From Clostridiales bacterium (GTDB lineage: Bacteria; Bacillota; Clostridia; Oscillospirales; Oscillospiraceae), in the NCBI GenBank assembly GCA_021205725.1, contig JAJPWY010000015.1, forward strand, positions 1 through 58,926: DNA of 58,926 nucleotides. The letters are read 5' to 3'. The translations under genes were made by a program, and so were the position numbers. Of the stretch, positions 35,173 through 45,079 are shown piece by piece. The notes beneath the pieces are model-generated. The model saw only the letters and a program-made list of their open reading frames with translations. It was not told the DNA's origin and made no database searches. Every line of letters begins with the position of its first letter. Position 1 is the first letter of the stretch.

Positions 35173-36591
35173 ATGAACATGATTATTGTCGGCTGCGGAA
35201 GGATCGGCTCCACCCTGGCGGAGGAGCTGAGCCAGGAGGACTGCGACATCACCGTCATCGACACCCGACGGGATCGGGTGCAGCAGATCGCAGACAACTG
35301 CGACGTGATGGGTATGGTGGGCAACGGCACCAGCTTTCAGCTGCTGGAGGAGGCGGGCATCGCCGTCTGCGATGTGTTCATCGCCGTCACCGGGCAGGAT
35401 GAGGTGAATCTGCTCTGCTGCGTGATTGCAAAAAAGGCGGGCCACGGCATCACCACCATTGCCCGGGTTCGGGATTTCACCTACCACGAGGAGCGCACCT
35501 ATCTCCAGCAGAGCCTGGGCATCTCCATGCTGCTCAACCCGGAGCTGACGGCGGCCACCGAGATCGCCCGTCGTCTCCGCACCCCCAAGGCCATCGACAT
35601 CTCCACCTTCGCCGAGGGCCGGGCGGAGCTGCTCACCTTCTCTTTGGAGGGAAAAAGTCCTCTGGCCGATCTTCCCATCAGCCGGATGAACCAGAAGCTG
35701 GGCACCGACATCCTGGTCTGCGCCGTGGAGCGCAACCGGAAGGTCATCATCCCCAAGGGCGACTTTGTGTTCCAGCTGGGGGACAAGGTCTCCATCGTGG
35801 GCTCTCCCCAGAGCACCTCTCTGTTCTTCCAGCGCATTGGCATCGCCTCCGGCCAGGCCCGGGACACCATGATCCTGGGGGGCGGCAGGATCGCCTACTA
35901 TCTGGCCAGTCAGCTGGCCGTAATGAAGATCAACATCAAGATTCTGGAGGCGGACGAGGAGCGCTGTGCCTATCTTAGCGAGGCTCTGCCCTCCGCCATG
36001 GTCATCCACGCCAGCAGCCATAATCGGGACGTGCTGCTGGAGGAGGGTCTGGAGAGCGCCCAGTCGGTGGTCGCTCTGACCAATGTAGACGAGGAGAACA
36101 TGATGCTCTCCATGCTGGCCTCCATCTACAACCCCAAGGGGAAGCGTGTGACCAAGGTCTCCGATATGCCCTTCTCTGAGGTGCTGGAGCGGATGGATTT
36201 GGGCAGCGTCATCTGCCCCAGGGAGCTGGCCGCCCGGCAGATCGCCCAGTATATCCGGGCCATGCAGAACTCCATGAACAGTAGCGTGGAGACCAACTAT
36301 CCCATTCTGGACGGCAAGGCGGAGGTGCTCAGCTTCCGGCTGGAGGGCACCTCCCCCCTGTTCAACGTCCCCCTGATGGAGCTGCCTCTCCGGGACGACC
36401 TGCTGGTCTCCGCCATCATCCGAAAGGGCCGGGTGTTCAATCCCCGGGGCAATGACTGCCTCATGCGGGACGACACCATGATCGTCGTCACCAGCCATAG
36501 GGGGATCCGGGAGCTGACTGACATTCTCCGCCCCGGGGCGGCTCTCCGCAGTCGTCTGGGGAGGCCATTGGAGGAGGACAGCAGAAGATGA
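35173..36591 (+). CDS. trkA: Trk potassium uptake system regulatory subunit TrkA
   Basis: A cytoplasmic NAD(H)/nucleotide-gated ring subunit that controls the TrkH channel. The 472-residue protein holds two RCK units: the first Rossmann fold begins MNMIIVGCGRIGSTLAEEL, the second has DTMILGGGRIAYYLASQL, each followed by a TrkA_C region. The start at 35173 is set by the fold beginning right at the N-terminus. Its stop overlaps the trkH start (ATGA), so the two are translated together. Confidence 0.96.
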   Translation: MNMIIVGCGRIGSTLAEELSQEDCDITVIDTRRDRVQQIADNCDVMGMVGNGTSFQLLEEAGIAVCDVFIAVTGQDEVNLLCCVIAKKAGHGITTIARVRDFTYHEERTYLQQSLGISMLLNPELTAATEIARRLRTPKAIDISTFAEGRAELLTFSLEGKSPLADLPISRMNQKLGTDILVCAVERNRKVIIPKGDFVFQLGDKVSIVGSPQSTSLFFQRIGIASGQARDTMILGGGRIAYYLASQLAVMKINIKILEADEERCAYLSEALPSAMVIHASSHNRDVLLEEGLESAQSVVALTNVDEENMMLSMLASIYNPKGKRVTKVSDMPFSEVLERMDLGSVICPRELAARQIAQYIRAMQNSMNSSVETNYPILDGKAEVLSFRLEGTSPLFNVPLMELPLRDDLLVSAIIRKGRVFNPRGNDCLMRDDTMIVVTSHRGIRELTDILRPGAALRSRLGRPLEEDSRR

Positions 36592-38060
36592 ACCTCGCCA
36601 TGATCTGCTATATCCTCAGCTGGGCGGTCTGTCTCATCGGGCTGTTCCTGCTCCCCTCCTGCGTGGTGGCCCTGTTCTATCAGGAGACCGCCGGTCTGGT
36701 CTATCTGGCGGTGGCGGCGGTGTACATCGCCGTGGGCCTGCTGCTCACCCGCAGAAAGCCCGCCTCCAGCCGGTTCTACGCCAAGGACGGCTATGTGACC
36801 GTGGCCCTGACCTGGATCTTAGCCAGTATCCTGGGGGCTGTGCCCTTCACCCTGGCAGGGGACATCCCCAGCTTTCTGAACGCCGTGTTTGAGACCGCCT
36901 CCGGCTTCACCACCACCGGCTCCACCATTCTGACGGACATCGAGGCCGTGTCCCACGCCAGTCTGTTCTGGCGGGCCTTTACCCAGTGGCTGGGCGGCAT
37001 GGGCATCCTGGTCTTTCTCATGGCGATTTTGCCCCTCTCCAGCGGCCGGAACATCCACCTGATGCGGGCGGAGTCCACCGGGGCCTCGGTGGAAAAGATG
37101 GTGCCTAAAATCCGGGAGTCCGCCACATTGCTCTATAAAATTTACGGGGTGCTCACCCTCTCAGAGATGGTGCTCCTGCTGTTCGGGGGGATGTCCTTCT
37201 TCGAGGCCATCACCACCAGCTTCACCAGCGGAGGCACCGGCGGCTTCGGCGTGCTCAACACCAGTATGTCGGAGTACAGCCCCTATATCCAGTACGTGGT
37301 CACCATTTTCCAGCTGCTCTTTGGCGTGAACTTCGGCGTCTACTTCCTGCTCCTGGCCCGGAAGTTTAAGGCCGGTCTGCTCTATGAGGAGCTTCGCTGG
37401 TATCTGCTGGTCATCGCCGTGGCCACGGCTCTGGTGATGTGGGACATCCGGAGCCTGTTTCCCACCCTGGAGGAGATATTCCGCCACAGCTTCTTCCAAG
37501 TGGTCACCATTATGACCACCACCGGCTATATGAGCACGGATTTCAGCCTCTGGCCCTCCCTCTCCCAGTCGGTGCTGGTGCTGCTCATGTTTATCGGCGC
37601 CTGCGCAGGCAGCACCGGCGGCGGCATGAAAATCTCCCGCTGGCTGCTCATGGGCAAGTATGTGAGATGCGAGGCCAAGCGGCTCCGCCATGCCCGGGTG
37701 GTGTACAAGATACGGCTCAACGGCTCCGCCGTCAGCGACGACATCCTCCGTCAGGTGCTGTTCTATCTGGTAGCCTATGTGCTCATCTTCGTGGCCTCCC
37801 TGATGCTCATCTCTCTGGAGGGCTACGACCTGGTGACCAGCTTCACCAGCGTCGCCACCACCTACAACAATGTGGGTCCCGGGCTGTCCCTGGTGGGCCC
37901 CACCTCCAACTTTGCCTTCTACTCCCCCCTGTCCAAGCTGGTGCTCATCTTCGATATGCTGGCCGGACGGCTGGAGGTGCTGCCCCTGGTGGTGCTGCTG
38001 TCCGCCATGGGGGAGAAGTGCGGCAGCGTGCTCAAGCGGGCAAAGAGAAAATCCGTTTGA
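36588..38060 (+). CDS. trkH: Trk potassium uptake channel subunit TrkH
   Basis: A 490-residue potassium-translocating membrane subunit of the SKT superfamily. The four pore-loop selectivity segments are readable: TASGFTTTGST, TSGGTGGFGVL, MTTTGYMSTDF and TTYNNVGPG, each with its key glycine. Its partner TrkA is encoded immediately upstream. No terminator is seen directly after it; a new promoter starts 7 bases downstream of the stop. Confidence 0.96.
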   Translation: MNLAMICYILSWAVCLIGLFLLPSCVVALFYQETAGLVYLAVAAVYIAVGLLLTRRKPASSRFYAKDGYVTVALTWILASILGAVPFTLAGDIPSFLNAVFETASGFTTTGSTILTDIEAVSHASLFWRAFTQWLGGMGILVFLMAILPLSSGRNIHLMRAESTGASVEKMVPKIRESATLLYKIYGVLTLSEMVLLLFGGMSFFEAITTSFTSGGTGGFGVLNTSMSEYSPYIQYVVTIFQLLFGVNFGVYFLLLARKFKAGLLYEELRWYLLVIAVATALVMWDIRSLFPTLEEIFRHSFFQVVTIMTTTGYMSTDFSLWPSLSQSVLVLLMFIGACAGSTGGGMKISRWLLMGKYVRCEAKRLRHARVVYKIRLNGSAVSDDILRQVLFYLVAYVLIFVASLMLISLEGYDLVTSFTSVATTYNNVGPGLSLVGPTSNFAFYSPLSKLVLIFDMLAGRLEVLPLVVLLSAMGEKCGSVLKRAKRKSV

Positions 38061-38066
38061 TCCCGG

Positions 38067-38095
38067 TTGACAGGGGCAGTTGCCTGCACTAAAAT
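38067..38095 (+). promoter_or_regulatory. Promoter of the paired SMR-like genes
   Basis: Consensus TTGACA (38067-38072), 17-base spacer, TAAAAT (38090-38095), 53 bases before the first gene. Confidence 0.78.
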
Positions 38096-38147
38096 AGGGG
38101 AAACGCCCTGCAAATCGCTCTATTCTGTGAAGTTGAAAGGAAACGCA

Positions 38148-38534
38148 ATGGGAAACATAGATGAGCAATCCAATCGCAGTCACGGCTTTACTCCGCTTTT
38201 GCTGCTGCTTCTCCATGCCGGACTGCTGGTAGCCTCCTTCAGCGGGGTATTTGCGAAGTTTGCCGCACTGGAGGAGTGGCTCTCTCTCCCCTTCTTCCTG
38301 TACTACGGGATGGATCTGGTCTGCATGTTTGTCTACGCCGTTATCTGGCAGCAGGTGCTCAAGCGGATGCCTCTGTCGGTGGCCTATTCCAACCGGCCCG
38401 TCTCTCTGGTGTGGGGCCTGATCTGGGGCTATCTCCTGTTCCAGGAGGAGGTCACCTGGAACAAGCTGCTGGGGGCAGCGGTCATTTTTATCGGTATTAC
38501 GATCATGGTGACGAACGGTGACAACGATGAATGA
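38148..38534 (+). CDS. Small multidrug-resistance-like (DMT superfamily) transporter, subunit 1
   Basis: A 128-residue four-helix membrane protein of the EmrE/EamA-like group. Visible helices include FTPLLLLLLHAGLLVASFSG and LLGAAVIFIGITIMVTNG, with the SMR-type motif SVAYSNRPVSLVWGLIWGYLLFQEEVTWNKLLGA. AAAGGA before ATG sets the start. Its stop overlaps the next start region, and the next protein is a similar size, so the pair probably makes an antiparallel heterodimer. Substrate could be a drug, a polyamine or a lipid-linked sugar (ArnE/ArnF-like). Confidence 0.8.
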   Translation: MGNIDEQSNRSHGFTPLLLLLLHAGLLVASFSGVFAKFAALEEWLSLPFFLYYGMDLVCMFVYAVIWQQVLKRMPLSVAYSNRPVSLVWGLIWGYLLFQEEVTWNKLLGAAVIFIGITIMVTNGDNDE

Positions 38535-38871
38535 ATCTTATCTCTACCTCGGCCTGTATCTGATGGCCATTCTGGTCTCGGCGTTCTCTCAGCTGTTGCT
38601 CAAGATCTCCGCCAACAAGACCTATTCCTCCCCTATCCGGGAGTATCTGAACCCCTATGTCATTGTCGCCTACGGGTTCTTCTTTCTGTCCACCTTTTTG
38701 ACCATGCTGGCCATGAAGTATATCCCCCTCTCCACCGGCCCCGTTCTGGACTCCCTGGGGGTGATCCTCGTCCCCCTGCTGGGGTGCCTTGTGCTCAAGG
38801 AAAAAATCAGCAAAAGGCAGCTAGTGGGCATGGCCGTGATTATGGTGGGTGTCTTTCTGTTCAATCTGTGA
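38527..38871 (+). CDS. Small multidrug-resistance-like (DMT superfamily) transporter, subunit 2
   Basis: A 114-residue four-helix membrane partner. It shows LYLMAILVSAFSQLLLKISA, then YVIVAYGFFFLSTFLTMLAM and the family motif LSTGPVLDSLGVILVPLLGCLVLKEKISKRQLVGMAVIMVGV. ATG 38527 lies within the end of the first gene (an 8-base overlap); a GTG at 38518 is an alternative. The two proteins differ in sequence, as expected for a heterodimer. A strong terminator follows. Confidence 0.8.
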   Translation: MNESYLYLGLYLMAILVSAFSQLLLKISANKTYSSPIREYLNPYVIVAYGFFFLSTFLTMLAMKYIPLSTGPVLDSLGVILVPLLGCLVLKEKISKRQLVGMAVIMVGVFLFNL

Positions 38872-38889
38872 GCCTGGCTCATTTTATGA

Positions 38890-38933
38890 CAAAGCAAACC
38901 GGAGCGTCGGGTGTGGCGCTCCGGTTTGCTTTG
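38890..38933 (+). terminator. Terminator after the SMR-like pair
   Basis: A 17-bp perfect stem (CAAAGCAAACCGGAGCG and complement) followed by TGCTTTTTG. A second hairpin, GCCGCCCGCCGG/CCGGCGGGCGGC (38942-38970), sits between it and the end of glgA and may mark the end of the leftward glycogen transcript. Confidence 0.88.
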
Positions 38934-39003
38934 TGCTTTTTGCCGCCCGCCGGAGTTTCCGGCGGGCGGCAGATGGCTTCTATGGATTTTTCAGGCAACA
39001 GCC

Positions 39004-40440
39004 TTACATGAGGATGGTGCGGTAGATGTCCATATACTCCTCGGCGGACTTGGTCCAGCTGAAGTCGGCCTGCATGCCCTGCTTCATCAGGTCAGTCCAG
39101 GCTTCCTTGTCGTCATAGACGGCCAGAGCACGGTCCACGGCCCCCAGCATATCCTCGGCGTTGATGTTGCCGAAGGTGAAGCCCAGGCCCTCCTTCGTCT
39201 CCGGATCGTAGGCGGGGACGGAGTCCTTCAGGCCGCCGGTGAGCCGGACGATGGGAACGGTGCCGTACCGCAGGGCGATCATCTGGCTCAGGCCGCAGGG
39301 CTCTGCGATGGAGGGCATGAGGAACAGGTCGGCTCCGGCATAGATGGCGGAGGACAGAGGAGCGGAATAGGTGATGTTGGCGGAGACGCGGCCGGGATAC
39401 CGGGCCTGGGCGTTGCGGAAGAACTCCTCAAAGCCCCACTCGCCGGTGCCCAGGAGGACGAACTGGACGTGGTTGTCCATGATCCGGTCAAAGGCGGCGG
39501 TGACCAGGTCATAGCCCTTGTGACCCACCAGACGGGAGATGGAGCCGATGATGGCGGCGTCCGGATCCTCCTCCAGGCCCAGCTGACGCTGGAGGTCGGC
39601 CTTGCAGATGGCCTTGCCGGAGAGATCGTCAATGGAGAAGTTGGCGGCGATCTTGGGATCCTTCTCGGCGTTGAAGGCGTCCATGTCGATGCCGTTGAGG
39701 ATGCCCCGGATCTTGTGGGCGTTCTCCGCCACCACACCCTCCAGGCCGTGAGCGTAGAAGGCGTACTGCAGCTCGTTGGCGTAGGTGGGGGAAACAGTGG
39801 TCACGTAGTCGGAGGCGTAGATGGCGCCCTTCATCAGGTTGACGTCGTTGTAGTAGGCCAGCATATGCTCATTGAAGTAGGTGTTATAGTCCAGGCCAAA
39901 GACGTCGGTGAGGATGGAGTTGCCATACCGTCCCTGATACTCGATGTTGTGGATGGTGTACACTGTCTTGGCCCCGGTGAGCTCGGGGACGTACTTCCGG
40001 GCCTCCATCAGATAGATGGGCACCAGAGCGGTCTGCCAGTCGTTGCAGTGGATGATGTCGGGGGACCAGCCGATCTGGGCGGGGAGCTCGATGACGGCCT
40101 TGGAGAAGTAGGCAAAGCGCTCGCCGTCGTCATAGTGGCCATAGAGACCGTTACGCTTGAAGTAGGTCTCATTGTCCACAAAGTAGTAGGTGACGCCGCC
40201 CCGATCCAGCTGGAACAGGCCGCAATAGCAGCTCCGCCAGCCCAGCTGGAGGTAGAAGTACTTCACAAAGGACATCTGGCTGCGCCAGGTGTCGCCGATG
40301 CCGGCATACAGGGGCAGGATGACCCGGACGTCGTTGGTCTTGTCCGCAGCCAGGGCGGGGGGCAGAGACCCCGCCACGTCCGCAAGACCGCCGGTCTTGA
40401 TGAAGGGGGCAACCTCGGAGGAGGCAAACAGGATTTTCAT
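39004..40440 (-). CDS. glgA: Glycogen synthase
   Basis: A GT5 enzyme that adds glucose from ADP-glucose to glycogen. The 478-residue protein begins with the family start MKILFASSEVAPFIKTGGLADV (KTGGL binds ADP-glucose). The C-terminal half has the GT-B motif FLMPSIAEPCGLSQMIALRYGTVPIV. ATG 40440 has AAAGGA 9 bases upstream. It is the last gene of the glgC-glgD-glgA run, separated from glgD by a hairpin. Confidence 0.96.
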   Translation of the reverse strand: MKILFASSEVAPFIKTGGLADVAGSLPPALAADKTNDVRVILPLYAGIGDTWRSQMSFVKYFYLQLGWRSCYCGLFQLDRGGVTYYFVDNETYFKRNGLYGHYDDGERFAYFSKAVIELPAQIGWSPDIIHCNDWQTALVPIYLMEARKYVPELTGAKTVYTIHNIEYQGRYGNSILTDVFGLDYNTYFNEHMLAYYNDVNLMKGAIYASDYVTTVSPTYANELQYAFYAHGLEGVVAENAHKIRGILNGIDMDAFNAEKDPKIAANFSIDDLSGKAICKADLQRQLGLEEDPDAAIIGSISRLVGHKGYDLVTAAFDRIMDNHVQFVLLGTGEWGFEEFFRNAQARYPGRVSANITYSAPLSSAIYAGADLFLMPSIAEPCGLSQMIALRYGTVPIVRLTGGLKDSVPAYDPETKEGLGFTFGNINAEDMLGAVDRALAVYDDKEAWTDLMKQGMQADFSWTKSAEEYMDIYRTILM

Positions 40441-40470
40441 AGCATTCAATCCTTTCCAATCTGGGGCAGA

Positions 40471-40492
40471 GGCCCGGCGGAGACGCCGGGCC
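40471..40492 (-). other. Stem-loop between glgD and glgA
   Basis: GGCCCGGCG/CGCCGGGCC with a four-base loop and no T run. It may modulate the amount of GlgA relative to GlgC/GlgD. Confidence 0.5.
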
Positions 40493-40502
40493 TCGCAAAA
40501 CA

Positions 40503-41617
40503 TTAGATTCGGGTTCCCTTGGAGTAGACGATGGGATAGGTCTCGCAGCCGGAGAGGGTGCGGTTGGGGCTGATGGTCACGGACTTGTCGCAGATGACGC
40601 AGTTCAGGCTGGCGCTGTCACCTACGTCGGTGTCCTTCATCAGGATGCAGTTCTTGACCACTGCGCCCTTGCCCACCTTGACGTTGCGGAACAGGATGGA
40701 GTTCTCCACCGTGCCCTCGATGACGCAGCCGTCGGAAACCATGGAGCCCACCACCTTGGAGTCAGGCCCATAGTAGGCGGCGGGGTCGGAACGATCCTTG
40801 GAGCGGATGGGGTGATCCGGGTTGAACAGGTCGTCCCGGACGTCCTTCTTCAGCAGATCCATGCTCTTCTCGAAATAGTCCGCCACGGTGGGGAACCGGG
40901 CCACATAGCCCTCGAAGATGTAAGGAACCACCTTCAGGCCCAGCTTGTCCTTGTTGGCCAGAACCTGATGAGAGAAGGAATACAGGCCACGGGCGGCAGA
41001 GTAGTCCACCAGCTCGATGAGCTTGGCCTTGCTGATGACATAGATATTCAGCGACTCATAGCTGTCGGGCACAGACTTGCTCAAAATCTCGTCGGCCGTG
41101 CCGTCCTCCGCCAGGGTGTAATAGGTGGCGTAGCCCGGGCGGTCGGTGTACTTCTTGGAGCAGACGGCAGTGACGTCGGCGCCGGTGGCCAGGTGCTGGT
41201 CAAAGACCTTGCTCAGGGAGATATTCAGCACGATGTCCGCATCGGCAATGATGATGTATTCCTGCTCGATCTCGTCCAGATAGCTGCGCAGACCGGTCAG
41301 AGCGTCCATCATGCCCTGATAGTTGTGCTGCTGGTCGTTGCCCATGGAGAAGGGGGGCAGCAGCCGCAGGCCGCCGTGACGACGGGCCAGATCCCAGTCC
41401 TTACCGGAGCCCAGGTGATCCAGGAGGGACTGATAGCTCTGCTGGAGGACGACACCGATGTCGGAGATGCCGTCGTCCACCATGTTGGAGAGGATAAAGT
41501 CCACCAGACGATACCGGCCGCCGTAGGGCACAGAGGAGATGGAACGGATGGAGGAGAGCTCCTTCAGGTTATAGCCGGGCTGGTTGGTCATGAGAAGACC
41601 ATGCACATTGTTCAACA

Positions 41618-41618
<1 letters not shown>
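40503..41618 (-). CDS. glgD: Glucose-1-phosphate adenylyltransferase subunit GlgD
   Basis: The non-catalytic or regulatory partner of GlgC found in Firmicutes (371 residues). The N-terminal nucleotidyltransferase-like fold lacks the GGxGxRL loop of GlgC (it begins MLNNVHGLLMTNQPGYNLKEL) but keeps YRLVDFILSN. The C-terminal left-handed beta-helix is visible (VIEGTVENSILFRNVKVGKGAVVKNCILMKDTD). The start shares one base with the glgC stop, so the subunits are made together. Confidence 0.95.
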
Positions 41619-42808
<1,190 letters not shown>

Positions 42809-42887
42809 TTACATTCACCTCAATATTGTTGTGATCGGCACAGCCGTCAGGTGAGGCTGCGCCAGCCCCGGGCCTCTGCGTCCAACC

Positions 42888-42947
42888 GTCAGGCGAGCCT
42901 GACAGCCGCATCGGTCCAAATTTATATTTGAATGGGAGACCCATCAA
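42888..42947 (-). promoter_or_regulatory. glgC promoter and leader palindrome
   Basis: On the minus strand TTGATG (42947-42942), 17-base spacer, TAAATT (42924-42919). Downstream lies the perfect palindrome GTCAGGCGAGCCTGAC (42888-42903), with a related sequence near 42846; these may be operators or leader hairpins. Confidence 0.5.
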
Positions 42948-42984
42948 ATATACGAAATACAGCGGCGGTTTATGAGACGCCGAC

Positions 42985-44853
42985 TCAATCCCCGGCGAGG
43001 ATCAGCCCGCTCATGGGGGGAAGCTCCACCTCGATGGAATTCGGCAGCAGGTGACAGGGGGTGGCGGTGCTGTGGAGGAGCTCGTCCTCCCTCACCGTTC
43101 CCTCGCCGCCGTGGGCGGGGGCGTCGGTGTGGAACACCACTCGGTAATCTCCCGCCTTGGTCACGCCCACCCGGTAACGGGGGCGGCAGACGGGGGAGAA
43201 ATTCAGCACGATGAGCAGTTCATGCTCCGACTTGTCCCGTCGGAGATAGACCAAAACGTTTCCGCTCTCGTCGTCCCGGCAGATCCACTGAAAGCCCCGG
43301 GTGTTGTTGTACACCTCCCAGAGGGGAGGGTTGGCCAGATAGAACTGGTTGGCGTCCCGGAAAAACGCCTGATGCTTTCGGTGCTGCTCCTGCTCCAGCA
43401 GGTGCCAGTCCAGGGAGTACTCATGCCGCCAGGGGCCCCACTGTCCAAATTCCGTCCCCATCATCACCAGCTTTTTGCCGGGACAGGTGAGCATATAGAG
43501 GTAAAACACCCGGGCCCCGGCAAACTTCTCCCGGTCATTTCCCGGAATCCGCTCGATCAGGGAGCTTTTGCCGCTGCACACCTCGTCGTGGGAGAGGGGC
43601 AGGAGGAACTGCCGGGAAAAGACATAGCCCAGGGACAGGGTCAGATCCTTGTGGTTGTACTGGCGGTAGATGGGATCCAGCTGGATATAGTGGAGGGCGT
43701 CGTGGGTCCAGCCCTGATGCCACTGGAAGGTGTTGTCCCGGAAGGCGATCCCAGTCCGCTCGGTGGCGGTTTCGGCGCTGAGCATGGCGTGGGGGAACTG
43801 CTGGTGGATTCTCTCGTTCAGCAGCCAGAGGAAATCCTCCGCCTCCCGGTTTTCCCGGCCGCCCTCCTCGTTGGGCTCCCAGGAGCGTCCCTCTGCGTCC
43901 AGGTAGAGCATGGAGGGCACGGCGCTGAGCCGCAGGCCGTCCAGGTGGTACTCCCGGAGCCAGAACAGGGCGGAGGACAGCAGAAAGGCCCTCACCGGGG
44001 GCTTGCCGAAGTCAAAGACGCTGGTTTTCGTCCGGGGCAGATCTGCCTTTTGAGGATCCGCATACTCATAGCACGGGGTGCCGTCGAACATGGCCAGGCC
44101 GTGCTCGTCCCGGGGAAAGAAGGCAGGCACCCAGTCCATGAATACCGCCACCCCTGCCCGGTGGAGCTGATCCACCAGGTACATGAAGTCGTGTGGAGAG
44201 CCGAATCGACTGGTGGGGGCAAAGTAGCCGGTGCACTGGTAGCCCCAGCTGGCATCCAGGGGATGCTCGGTCAGCGGGAGCAGCTCCACGGCGGTGAAGC
44301 CCATCTCCTTCACGTAGGGAACCAGCCAGTTGGCATATTCCCGGTAGGAGAGATAGCTGCCATCCCCCCGCCGCCGCCAGGAGCCCAGATGCACCTCATA
44401 GATGTTCAGCGGACTGCTCCCGTATGGGTGGCGGGCGCAATAGCTCTGCCAGGCCTCGTCCCCCCAGCTGTATCCGCCCAGAGCGTAGAGCTTGGAGGCG
44501 TTGGAAGGCCGTGTCTCGGCGTGGAAAGCGAAGGGGTCGGCCTTGTCCACCCAATGGCCATCCCTGTCCTGGACGGAGAACTTATAGCTGTCATACCGCT
44601 GAGAGCCGGGGATAAAGCACGTCCAGATACCGTTCTCGTCCGGTATCATGGGTGCAGCCGCCCGGTTCCACTGGTTAAAGGAGCCGATTACGGAAACCGC
44701 TGTCGCCTTCGGCGCCCACACACGAAAAAGCCAGCCGGATCTCCCCTCCTGCTGGACAGGATGCGCACCCATAAAGACGTACGCACGGTCTGAGCTGCCG
44801 CTCAAAAAATCGGCGGCATGGCTGTCTGCCTCAGCGGTGGGGATCGTATACAC
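42985..44853 (-). CDS. glgB: GlgB-like GH13 protein lacking the expected catalytic nucleophile
   Basis: A glycogen branching-enzyme homologue of about 622 residues: N-terminal CBM48 (FRVWAPKATAVSVIGSFNQW), then a GH13 barrel (MDWVPAFFPRDEHGLAMFDGTPCYEY; LPLSHDEV) and the C-terminal sandwich. Where active GlgB has DGLRVDAVASMLYLD, this protein reads DGLRLSAVPSMLYLD, so the nucleophile Asp is Ser (AGC). The acid/base Glu (LSAETATE) and HDEV remain. It may be a non-catalytic scaffold or a remodelled enzyme. GTG 44853 is preferred since GGAGG lies 8 bases upstream; ATG 44868 and TTG 44886 lack ribosome sites. It is upstream of glgC with its own promoter. Confidence 0.88.
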   Translation of the reverse strand: MYTIPTAEADSHAADFLSGSSDRAYVFMGAHPVQQEGRSGWLFRVWAPKATAVSVIGSFNQWNRAAAPMIPDENGIWTCFIPGSQRYDSYKFSVQDRDGHWVDKADPFAFHAETRPSNASKLYALGGYSWGDEAWQSYCARHPYGSSPLNIYEVHLGSWRRRGDGSYLSYREYANWLVPYVKEMGFTAVELLPLTEHPLDASWGYQCTGYFAPTSRFGSPHDFMYLVDQLHRAGVAVFMDWVPAFFPRDEHGLAMFDGTPCYEYADPQKADLPRTKTSVFDFGKPPVRAFLLSSALFWLREYHLDGLRLSAVPSMLYLDAEGRSWEPNEEGGRENREAEDFLWLLNERIHQQFPHAMLSAETATERTGIAFRDNTFQWHQGWTHDALHYIQLDPIYRQYNHKDLTLSLGYVFSRQFLLPLSHDEVCSGKSSLIERIPGNDREKFAGARVFYLYMLTCPGKKLVMMGTEFGQWGPWRHEYSLDWHLLEQEQHRKHQAFFRDANQFYLANPPLWEVYNNTRGFQWICRDDESGNVLVYLRRDKSEHELLIVLNFSPVCRPRYRVGVTKAGDYRVVFHTDAPAHGGEGTVREDELLHSTATPCHLLPNSIEVELPPMSGLILAGD

Positions 44854-44959
44854 AGCTATTTCCTCCATCTGTATGGATTCGGTCAAAAACAGGTATGAAA
44901 TGGGTAAAAGCTGTTATCATTCCCATGGATGTGTGAGAATCAGAAACCTGTTTGTATAA

Positions 44960-44988
44960 ATTATACAATAGAAAGGGTATGTCGTCAA
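44960..44988 (-). promoter_or_regulatory. glgB promoter
   Basis: On the minus strand TTGACG (44988-44983), 17-base spacer, perfect TATAAT (44965-44960). Confidence 0.78.
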
Positions 44989-45043
44989 GGGAGAACTGCC
45001 GGAGAAAAGAGATTTTTGAGGGTCTGTCCACAAACGATACAAA

Positions 45044-45071
45044 ACGCCCCCGCCGGAGGGGGCGGGGGCGT
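45044..45071 (-). terminator. Terminator of the Na/Pi cotransporter gene
   Basis: A very GC-rich stem (ACGCCCCCGCC with GGCGGGGGCGT) followed by TTTTG on the minus strand. Confidence 0.85.
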
Positions 45072-45079
45072 CAACGTCG

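Noticed and set aside
36588..38060. TrkH ending as part of the SMR transcription unit
   Set aside because: A consensus promoter lies between trkH and the SMR pair; readthrough is possible but they are better treated as separate units.
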